Part shown: in pieces, positions 35,850 to 47,800 of the stretch
Numbering within the stretch: the stretch's first letter is position 1
Layout of the letters: each line of letters opens with the position of its first letter
Assembly (NCBI GenBank): GCA_964035545.1
Contig: OZ037768.1
Location: 22,026,819 to 22,090,818 of the forward strand
Direction of reading: 5' to 3'
Length of the DNA: 64,000 nucleotides
Origin: Bugula neritina
Taxonomy: Eukaryota; Bryozoa; Gymnolaemata; Cheilostomatida; Bugulidae
Position numbers and translations under genes: made by a program
Notes under the pieces: generated by a model
The model's input: only the letters and a program-made list of their open reading frames with translations
Told to the model about the DNA's origin: nothing
The model's database searches: none

Positions 35850-38800
35850 ATGTACTTTTGTCAGCGAGTTGCTTCTCTAATAAAAAGATCTCCTCTCCCT
35901 AAACATGTCTTGCCATGTATTACATCACAAGGTAATTTAATCTATTTGGGATAGACTTCAGGCGTTTTCATAATCTTCAGAGCCTTCAGTTAGAGTACAC
36001 AAGCTATTTTATAGAAGCACATTTAGTTATAATTTGCATTGTTTTTCATTTATGTGATGCATTTTTATTGCATTTCAATTTTACTTATTTACTTTATTTA
36101 TTGTTTTGCGTTTCAAATTCATTTATTTATGTAGTTGTATCAACTTTAGGGTACTGTGACACAAGTAATAATGGGAACGTTGCAGCGTCTCGTAAACAGC
36201 TGCCGTACCATTCCCGAGTCGTCGTATGCGGTGGAGGAATAGTCGGCTGTTCTATTGCATATCACTTGACCATGATGGGAGAGGACGATGTGGTGGTCCT
36301 GGAAAAGAATCGGTGATAACTTTTGTATTTATACTTGGAGCTTCAGAATAAATGTTGAATAATGATTGAAATGAGATGATTACCAGTTGTATTCTGGCCT
36401 AAATTATGGCTGAAATATTCAGTGCATAATTTAAAGGCTGCTGTTGTAATTTCTTTGAGTTTCACCACTACTTTGAGTTATGTTCTTTAATGATTTTATT
36501 TGTGTATTTTATTTATTTAAATTTGTTATATGCATATACTGTAAAGTGCATGCTGTAAAATATAATTTTTTGCACACATCTACGATATAGCCTATTTTAT
36601 ACAGTATACATTTTTATACATATCTATCATAAATTGTATATTGTGGAGTATAATTTTGTTATGCATATCTACAGTATATTGTATAACTTGGTTTGGCTAT
36701 ACATAATGTAATATAGTGTGTATTTTACAGCATAATTTTGTTATACACATTTACCATATAGCGTATATTGTGCAGTATGATTCTACTATACATCTCTACG
36801 GTATAGTGTATATTCTACTGTATAATTTTATAGGATTGGAGAAGGTGCCACTAGCTATTCTGCTGGAATTGTGGGACAACTGAAAAGTACTGCATTCGAG
36901 ACTCGTGCTATACAATACACCATTGAGTTATACAAATCGCTCAGTGAAGAACATGGCTTAAGTTAGTTATATGTTATTTAATTTTTACGTCAACACCCTG
37001 TACTAACATCCTATGGGCAGGCAAAGCATGGAAAATGTAGGAACAATTGTATTCATGATAGTTTGAGACTCACATAGTCTCACAGAATGTTACTCACTTT
37101 AATATTATATGCTGACTGAGTTAAAGTTATATTTAAAACATAGCTCTTAATTAATGCAATATTGAAATAGAAACATTATACAGTTGCTTCCTGCAGTTAA
37201 ATACTGTCTGAAAGTTATAAAATGCCACTTGCTCTAATGTATCTGCAGCATTTCTGTGTCCGCAGCAATAAGTAAGTATAATCTATAGAAACGCTCTGTC
37301 TTACAGACTGGGTGAAATCTGGAGCTCTTTTTCTCGCCAGAACGCCAGATCGTCTGCATAAGCTAGAGAGACACCATCAAACTGCCAGGTGGGTGTACTA
37401 TCAGTAGCTTGTTGTAGCGAAGAATATTCTCATAAGATTTGAAAATCTTCTTTATTACTAGAAGCTGGAGATGATTATATTTTGGAGTTGTGTACCCTAA
37501 CAATGTTAAGTTTATACAGTTTCTTCCTGTATCCTTGGCTATTGCAGTGCCTCTCTTTAGATTGAGTCTAAAACTCTGCTGTTAGTTTTTGAAAAATTTG
37601 GTGTTTTTCATGTTGGTTTTGTTTTTTAATGATATTTTTTCCACGAGCATGAATTTACAGCAGCATAATCTAGATGGAATTTAAAAGAAAACTTTTTGCT
37701 AACTCTAATATATATCTGGTTAATTTGTTACACTTATATGATATTGATAAAAAAACTGACCAAATGTTGCATTATTAGTGCTGTAGTTACACTATATGCA
37801 GGTATATTAGTAGTGTAGTTACACTATATGCAGGTATATTAGTGCTGTAGTTATACTATATGCAGGTATATTAGTGCTGTAGTTATACTATATGCAGGTA
37901 TATTAGTACTGTAGTTATACTATATGCAGGTATATTAGTACTGTAGTTATACTATATGCAGGTATTTTAGTACTGTAGTTATACTATATGCAGGTATATT
38001 AGTACTGTAGTTATACTATATGCAGGTATATTAGTACTGTAGTTATACTATATGCAGGTATATTAGTACTGTAGTTATACTGTATGCAGGTATATTAGTG
38101 CTGTAGTTATACTATATGCAGGTATATTAGTGCTGTAGTTATACTATATGCAGGTATATTAGTGCTGTAGTTATACTATATGCAGGTATATTAGTACTGT
38201 AGTTATACTATATGCAGGTATATTAGTACTGTAGTTATACTATATGCAGGTATTTTAGTACTGTAGTTATACTATATGCAGGTATATTAGTACTGTAGTT
38301 ATACTATATGCAGGTATATTAGTACTGTAGTTATACTATATGCAGGTATATTAGTACTGTAGTTATACTGTATGCAGGTATATTAGTGCTGTAGTTATAC
38401 TATATGCAGGTATATTAGTACTGTAGTTATACTATATGCAGGTATATTAGTGCTGTAGTTATACTATATGCAGGTATATTAGTGCTGTAGTTATACTATA
38501 TGCAGGTATATTAGTACTGTAGTTATACTATATGCAGGTATATTAGTGCTGTAGTTATACTATATGCAGGTATATTAGTGCTGTAGTTATACTATATGCA
38601 GGTATATTAGTGCTGTAGTTATACTATATGCAGGTATATTAGTACTGTAGTTATACTATATGCAGGTATATTAGTGCTGTAGTTATACTATATGCAGGTA
38701 TATTAGTGCTGTAGTTATACTATATGCAGGTATATTAGTACTGTAGTTATACTATATGCAGGTATATTAGTACTGTAGTTATACTATATGCAGGTATATT

Positions 38801-41800
38801 AGTACTGTAGTTATACTATATGCAGGTATATTAGTGCTGTAGTTATACTATATGCAGGTATATTAGTACTGTAGTTATACTATATGCAGGTATATTAGTG
38901 CTGTAGTTATACTATATGCAGGTATATTAGTGCTGTAGTTATACTATATGCAGGTATATTAGTACTGTAGTTATACTATATGCAGGTATATTAGTGCTGT
39001 AGTTATACTATATGCAGGTATATTAGTGCTGTAGTTATACTATATGCAGGTATATTAGTACTGTAGTTATACTATATGCAGGTATATTAGTGCTGTAGTT
39101 ATACTATATGCAGGTATATTAGTGCTGTAGTTATACTATATGCAGGTATATTAGTACTGTAGTTATACTATATGCAGGTATATTAGTACTGTAGTTATAC
39201 TATATGCAGGTATATTAGTACTGTAGTTATACTATATGCAGGTATATTAGTGCTGTAGTTATACTATATGCAGGTATATTAGTGCTGTAGTTATACTGTA
39301 TGCAGGTATATTAGTACTGTAGTTATATTATATGCAGGTATATTGGTACTGTAGTTATACTGTATGCAGGTATATTAGTAGTGTAGTTATACTATATGCA
39401 GGTATATTAGTACTGTAGTTATACTGTATGCAGGTATATTAGTAGTGTAGTTATACTATATGCAGGTAAATTAGTACTGTAGTTATACTATATGCAGGTA
39501 TATTAGTGCTGTAGTTATACTGTATACAGGTATATTAGTAGTGTAGTTATACTATATGCAGGTAAATTAGTACTGTAGTTATACTATATGCAGGTATATT
39601 AGTGCTGTAGTTATACTGTATACAGGTATATTAGTGCTGTAGTTATACTATATGCAGGTATATTAGTACTGTAGTTATACTATATGCAGGTATATTAGTA
39701 GTGTAGTTATACTATATGCAGGTATATTAGTGCTGTAGTTATACTATATGCAGGTATATTAGTACTGTAGTTATACTATATGCAGGTATATTAGTGCTGT
39801 AGTTATACTGTATACAGGTATATTAGTGCTGTAGTTATACTATATGCAGGTATATTAGTACTGTAGTTATACTATATGCAGGTATATTAGTACTGTAGTT
39901 ATACTATATGCAGGTATATTAGTGCTGTAGTTATACTGTATACAGGTATATTAGTGCTGTGGTTATACTGTATGCAGGTATATTGGTACTGTAGTTATAC
40001 TATATGCAGGTATATTGGTACTGAAACACAGCTATTGTGCAAAGATGAAATGGCTGAGAAGTATCCATATATTGGTGGTGATGACTTGCTTGGAAGTCTG
40101 TGGATACCCGAAGACATCATTGTCCATTCTCAACAAATTACTCCCCTACTCAGGAAACTTGCCGAACAAAATGGTACGTCTACATTGAGATCTCTACTAT
40201 CTGCATTGAGCTCTCTACTATCTACACTGAGCTCTCTACTCTCTAAGCTGTGCATTGTTGAAGCTCTCTCTAGTCTTCTAATCCAGGTGTGAAACTTGTA
40301 ATAGTGACAGTGTTGTTCATCAAGAGCTGTGTAGTGGAGCATGGAGCATGCATGAGCTTTTACACTCTACAAGGTTATTCTTGCCATTGCAGGTGCCACA
40401 TTTATTGAGGATTGCTCTTTACAGTCGGTGCACACGGACAAACATAGGCGTGTGGTCACGTCACTCGACACTTCTGAAGGAGAAATCAAGTGTGACTATT
40501 TCATCAACGCGGCTGGTCAGGTCGGTATTTTGATAGGCTGACTTATCGCTGCTTTCAGAGTATCCAAGTAACTTTGCAAACTTTAACCTGCAACTCAACG
40601 CATCTCAAATTTATTTCACAGTGGGCACGGATGGTTGGGAAGCTGAGTACGCCCCGTGTTAGAGTTCCTATACATTCTGTGGAACACTACTTTATGCTAG
40701 CACAGCCACAGGATGTTATAGATGAGAACATGCCGGGTGAGATAATTTGTTTTCTTGCAGCAAAGTCTCGTATTTTTACTCAAGGGAGATACTTGTAATA
40801 ACTCAAGAGAGAGACTTGTAATGACTCAAGAGAGACTTGTAATGACTCAAGAGAGAGACTTGTAATGACTCAAGAGAGAGACTTGTAATGACTCAAGAGA
40901 GAGACTTATAGCAGTCATTTGAGCTGTCTGTCTGTTTGTAGTTATCAGAGATTACGACAATCACTGCTACTTCCGGATGTGGGGAAACTCCATCATGGCC
41001 GGTGCATTTGAAGCTGTGGCTAAGCCTATATTTCACGACGGAGTTCCTGAGACATTTAATTGTGCCAAGGATAGACTGAAAGAAGACTGGGACCAGCTAC
41101 GTAAGTTCTTACAGACACTAGAGTAAGTTATCAGCAGACGAGGTTCAAGTGTAAGTCAGCCTATGTCACGGACTTCAAGTTAGTTTATTCTCAAGTATTG
41201 ATTGGTTGGTGGATTCTTCAGTTACAAATGAAAAGATGTGAGTTTGAGAGAAAATAACTTCTGTAGTTTTCAATTTTCTTAAGCCAATAAAATGTTGCTT
41301 GTAAAAGAAATTTGAGTTAATATTATTAATGTTTTTATTATATGCCATTCTACGAAATCTATTTACACATTCATCGAAATAGTTGAGAAGGAAGCAACTT
41401 TTTTCAGCATTCATTACTTGTTTTAGCTACACGTCATATCTGTAGAAAATTGGTGTTTACTTCTTACTTTGTTTGACCAAAGCTGGTGAATAGTTTTGTG
41501 CTTTGCATGTTCCAGAGTTCACCCTGGACAAGGTTGTAAGCTCCATACCACAGCTGTCGTCTGCTTGTATAAAGGACGTGGTTACCGGCACCGAGGCCTT
41601 CTCTCCTGACAGACACTGGATTCTTGGAGAGGCACCAGAGGTGGGCTAAAATGGTCAGAACTCAAATATTCTGGTTGTTATGTTTTCTGCTGTAAAGTGT
41701 ACTTGTCAATAAAACTACAAATTGCTGTTTTTTGTTTAAAAAGATCTTATTTAAAACTTGATTTGCCTGAATGACTGATCTTACAACCAGTGACTTCTGT

Positions 41801-44800
41801 CAGCTCTACTAAAGTTTTCACATTTTGTATTATCAGCAAGCTTCAGCTCTACTGATTTGTGCAGTGTAACAAGCAGTTTGATTCTATGATATGAATGTTC
41901 GATGACGGCATTATTCTAATGTAAATAAGCTTATAAGACCCTGCTTTTGAAAATTCTTTTATTTACATTATAAAATCCATCTTTCAGAACCCAGAGTTTC
42001 CCATGATACAAAAGTGTGGTAAAATTAAAATGGCGTCCAAGTTCAAAATAGTTTGTTTCTAATTTCTGCTGTCACAATGAACTCTGGCATAAAATGATTA
42101 AATTAGGTGTTCTACAGCTCTGAGTATTTCATTAGCGGCTCACAACTCTGCTTATTGTTTTCAATCTTCTCAAAGTTAAGAAATCCGAAGCCACATTTGG
42201 TATTGCATTATAATGGCTCCATGGAGATGAAACACAATTCAGATGTGAGTGATTTTCATAAACACAACTCCAAAACTTAACAAGTTTATCAAGTCTTAAG
42301 TTCCAGAGATGGCATCATAGCAAAGATGATTTTACACAACATTAATTTCCTAAATTTATATAATAATTTTAAGCTACTAAACGCCAAGGTTAGATAGTGT
42401 TATATTATTTATTTATTTTTTATATGATCAAAGTGAAAGCATTTAGTGTTTCTGACCAAGTAAGACAGACAGGCAGACCTAATGTATACTATGTATCATA
42501 ATGTCAAGCAGTCTTAGTGACAGTTCTAAACCACAGCTACGCTGGCTCCAGTGGGGGTGGTAGCCTCGCCCACTTCTTCTATCTTCTCGGTGTCTGGGCT
42601 AGTCTTCTTCAGATTGCTGTCACTCAAATTCTGTGGCGGTGGGTTCATCGTGCATGGCACCACTGGCACTTGTAGTTTTTTGATGTTCACGCTCAAGGTT
42701 GCCGGGGTCTTTTTCAAAGGTATGGTTTTCTTGGACACAAGAACTGATGGTTTACAAGCAGTCTTTGCTTTGAAAGTTGATCTCGTCACTCTAGTAGTTG
42801 ACCGAGCTACTCTAGCTCTTTTTCTCGAAGTCGGCTTGGTTTCTTCATTCCTTGCTCCTTCTAATTTTGCTGGTGCACTTGACTTTCTCTTGGTGGCTGT
42901 TTTACGCTGGGTTAGTTGGCGGGGTTTTCTCGCGGATTTTACTTTTGCACTCTTCTTTACGGTGCTGGTTGATTTAGCAGTTGTGGCGGTCACCTTTGTC
43001 GACTTAATTGCCGATTTTGTTGCCGATTTTAAAGCTTTGCCATTTGTATTTTTGGTTCTCTTGGCCACTGCAGTAGTTGAAATGGTGTTCTTCACTTTAG
43101 CAGTGTTTGATTTTCTACTCTTTGAAGTAGAACCTGTCGCTTTGCCCTTTTTTTTGCTGGTAGTTCTTGGCTTTGCCACTTTTACTGCCGCAGTCTTCTT
43201 TTCATCTACCCTTTTGGTTTTCGCTGATTTTGCTTTTGGTGATGGGTGTGGTTTGTAGCTGATCTCCGTGTAATCGCCATAGGAAGTGGCAATACTTGAG
43301 CAGCTGGTGGCATCACTGTAGTCATACTTGTCATAGTAAGTACACGCTGTCGTGTTGGTATAGGAGGAGTCACTGGAACTGCTGGCACTGTCCCCTAAAT
43401 ATCAACCAATTAATAGAGGTTACCACAGGCTAATGTCTTGCCTAGTGAAGAGTGAATTTATTTCAAGATTTGTAAAACTCTTGCTGAATGAAAGTTTTCT
43501 GCGTTCTTACCCAAATACTCAGTTCTGGCAGAGGAGGTGCTAGGTGACCTTGAACTGCTGTAATGCCTGTGACCGCGCGATCTTTTCGGCGTTCTGCTCC
43601 TGTACGATGTTCTTGAACTGGAAGGTTCGCGAGATTGTAGTTGCTTTCTTGATACGACAACATTTTCTGTTGCTGATGCTATGCTTGTTCTCCGATCAGC
43701 CTCATTACCATACCTGTAAATTCAATTTTGACTAGAATCAAGTGGATAAATATTTAATTTATACTGTTCGGCTATACTTAAGTCAGTAACTTAATTTTAA
43801 GTAATAAAAGCTTGAGTATGTAGGTTGCTTGTAGTTTGAGCTAGAACTTAGAATTAAAATGTTTTACCGTTTCTTTTGTTCCGATGTCATTGCTCTCCAA
43901 TGTGAAGCAGCCTTCTCATCAAATTCCTTTTTCTCCAACTTCCTCCTGCCATCTCTTTCTCTCTTCCGTTTATAGAGCTGTGCAAACAGCTTGTAGCCCT
44001 CGCTCTCATGGGATGCAACCATTTTGGGTAAGAAAAGTTGTAACTCAATGACTCCGGTGTTCTGAATCTGCTATGAATTATTTTGATTGTTTAGTTATGG
44101 CTTCAGCATCATCTCATTGTCAATGATTGGTTGATTATTTTGCTAGAAATATTTTAGCCATTTGTGCAAAATTCATCTTCAGCATTTCACAGAAATATTA
44201 TAATATTCATAGTTGGGCCAAATACTTGAACATTTCTTATAACCAGTATATTTTCAAGGTTTTAGACCTAAGCATTCTATATGTATTCCGTATTATTATT
44301 CATTGCCATTAAATTTTATCAAATAATAAAAAGTATCCAGAAATTGTCTGAAAACTGAAAAGTAATGATAAACTACAATTTAGCACACACAATTGTACGT
44401 AGATAATAATATATGCATGTATATTTGCTTACATGTTTCTAATAAAACACACATTTGAATATGGGAATTTGAAATGTAGTATAATGCAGCAATTTGAAAA
44501 CAAAAAAGATACGTTTATTACACTTTCAAGCATTTTATCATATAACTTTTTCAACTGAACATTTTAGATGAAAAAATACTGGTTTTTTAGACTTTTGTGT
44601 AAAACCTAGATAATACTCAGGTAATACTTGAGTCTTACTCAAGTAATACTCACGTAATACTCAGGTAATACGTAAGTAATACTTGAGTAATGCTCAGGTA
44701 ACACTCAAGTGATTTTAGATCAAATTTATGACAAAATAATATTTGCATTCAAAATTTTTTGCCCTAATAAAATACTGCTTTTTATGCCCAAGCTGTAGTA

Positions 44801-47800
44801 CATGAATCTGACAGATAACCCCTAGTGTAGTTTATTGTATTTATACACTAAAAAACCTGAGCAAACTCTTTTTAAATAAAAAACTTTCTCTGCTTTAATT
44901 GACAGACAAGCTCTCTAAATATAATTAATAGATTGCCCTTGACATCTATAATATGCCTTACTTTTGACCTTGACATTTATGCTATTTGCTCCGCATTTTA
45001 GTTGAAGAATTATTTTCTGGCAGCTGGATTTTGTGGGGCCGGAACAGCTGCTTCTGGTGGAATCGGCAAGAAAATAGCTGAGCTGGTGCTGGCTGATGAC
45101 ACCAATTCATTCAACGGGAAAGTTGATGTGAAACGATTCGTGGATCTTCATAACAATATCAAGTACTTGAGAGATCGTGTCAAGGAAGTTGTTGGTAATA
45201 TATACTAGTAGTACTAGTACTCTACTACTACTAGTACTAGTATTACTACTACTACTATTACTACTACTACTGCTACTACTACTGCTGCTACTACTACTAT
45301 TACTACTACTACAATGTATGTCTGTTATTTAGGGTTTGACTACGGTGCAGAAGGCGCTAGTCCAGATCGGCAGTACGATTCAGCTCGCACGTTGCGAGTC
45401 TCTCCTCTTCACACGAGAGCTGTTGAACTGGATGCGGAGTTTGGCGAGACTGTGGGATACGAGAGAGTTATGTACTTCCTCTCTAATTCTCCAGATATCA
45501 CGCACGGTAGGCGGGCAGTTTATCTTGTCATATGTATCACTGTGATAGGGAGCAGCCGTGGTGTAGTGGTTAGAGCACTGGTCTAGTAAACACAAGGTCA
45601 ATGGTTTGAATCCCATTTAAGGCCATTGATGATGTAGGAAGAGCATCCAGTCATAGTTGCTCCTTTGTCACAATGGGAAACAAGTCCTTAGCCCGCTTAA
45701 AAAATCTCCTCTATGAGGAGTTCTCACAGGAATAGTGACTATAAACCCACGAGAGTTTTTTATGTATCACTGTGATCTAATCACATTATATTTTTTCCTC
45801 ATGCAGACGAAAGTCTTAACAGAAGTAAAACGAGATACGGACAGCCCAAGTACTTTGACATCGTCAAAGCCGAGTACAAGGCGTGTCGCGAGGCTGTCGC
45901 TCTCATCGACATGTCTTCTTTCTCCAAAGTCGAGATTCGGGTAACGTTTCTTGTTTCCTGTTCGTCTGCTTCTCAGTAGAGCTGGTAGTCGTAGGCCGAC
46001 AGTTGCAGAATATTCAAGTGATAAGTAGATGTGCTCTATTAAGGATTGCAGACTACGTGTTAATAATAGCAGCTTTATAGTATAAAATAGAATTTAGTGA
46101 TCACTTGTGTATAAAAATATACTGAAGATATTTTTTGATAAAAAAGACAACTCAAGTAACCACGCAGTACTAAAATATTTGTGTAACAAGGGTAGACAAT
46201 TTCAACTTTTTTTCTTTAAGCACTTATATTTTAGTAAATTAGTTTTATAATACTCATATATTTGGACAGATTGGCAAGTTGTTGTTATGAGCTTCTAGTT
46301 TCCATGACTACTACTGTTACTAATACTCAGACTAATAGTTTTGATGTGTGAATCTGGTATTAGAATTCTTACTCAAGTTGTAATGATGCGTGTGAGAAGC
46401 TGTTACTCTGTCCAAATTTAGTGCTTTTAATAATTTGCATTCTTGTGTTGGGCTCAAAGACAATAAGATATGTTTTGTATTAAAACAGTCGGATAACACG
46501 GAGGAGTTGGTCGACTTCCTGCAATACGTCTGCGCCAACGATGTCAACAAACCAGCCGGAACTGTCATTCACACTGGCATGCTCAACCACAACGGCACGT
46601 ATGAAAACGATTGCAGTCTATTCCGGGAGAGTGAAAATAGGTAAATCCAGGAAAATTACCTAAAATATTACCCCACACTGTTTATAAGTTTACTCCTCAC
46701 TGTGTTCAGGTTTACCCCTCACATATTTTCAAAATTAGCATGACTGACTCATGTCAGGCTAAGAGATTTAAATTCAATGTAGAAAGTATTACAGTTTTGC
46801 ATACAAAAGCTATCACTACACCCCCTTCCCCCTGTAATTTCTAGTATACACCCCCTTCCCCTTTCCTCCTGTAATTTCTAGTATACACCCCCTTCCTCCT
46901 GTAATTTCTAGTATACACCCCCTTCCCCCTGTAATTTCTAGTATACACCCCCTTCCTCCTGTAATTTCTAGTATACACCCCCTTCCCCCTGTAATTTCTA
47001 GTATACTCCCAAGTATGTGGCTGATACACAACCCACTATATATGCTCTATCAATACACAGGTACTGCAGTGTCAGTCATGTTGTGTGTAATACACTGTGT
47101 TATGTATAGTTCTACAGTTATTTTCATTTCTCCAAACTTGCAGGAAGAAAAACATTGAAGCAGCCAGAAAATGTTATATAATGTTATTACAAGGTGTTGT
47201 AATATGTTTCAGTCAACTATATGTTTGTGTTGAAATACAATTATACATAACTTTAGCAGCCGTAACATATCTCACCAAACACCTTACATTTTGCCCTAGC
47301 TACTCTAATCACATGAACAGTGAATCCTTGTTTGTACATTTCCAACTTTTCAATCAACTTTATATTCAATTCAAAAAAAGAAAATTTGTTGCTACTGGAA
47401 AGACTTACCACTTTTCATTGACTGGTGGCTAACAAATTCGTAGCTTTTAGAATTTTATGAGCTGTAATTTTTAAATATAAATAGATTATTTCTAGTTAAT
47501 TAAAACTGAGGAAATTGAGTTTTTATTGTTTAGATGAAAATGAGTGAAATTTAGAAATAAACATTTTAGTTTCCCAGTGGCCTTTTAGTAGAAAAAGCAA
47601 CTCCAATCCACAAAATTACAGCTCAGAGTTTAGACTAAGAGTTTGTGTATACCTTGAGTAGGTAGTACTGTTACTGAGTGACTAGTACTGCTACTGAGTG
47701 ACTAGTACTGCTACTGAGTGACTAGTACTGTTACTGAGTGACTAGTACTGTTACTGAGTGACTAGTACTGTTACTGAGTGAGTAGTACTGTTACTGAGTG

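Noticed and set aside
37775-40022. CRISPR-like regular array
   Set aside because: Repeats are contiguous without unique spacers, and the context is an intron of an animal gene.
42551-43258. 235-codon plus-strand open frame, Val/Phe/Ala-rich
   Set aside because: It is the complement of the Lys/Ser/Thr-rich exon of the nested HMG gene, which has splice sites and phase support.
45547-45620. tRNA gene
   Set aside because: A and B boxes are present, but there is no complete cloverleaf. The sequence continues into a SINE body with target duplications.
46816-47031. Minus-strand frames coding repeated EITGGRGCI
   Set aside because: Translation of the 30-bp minisatellite.
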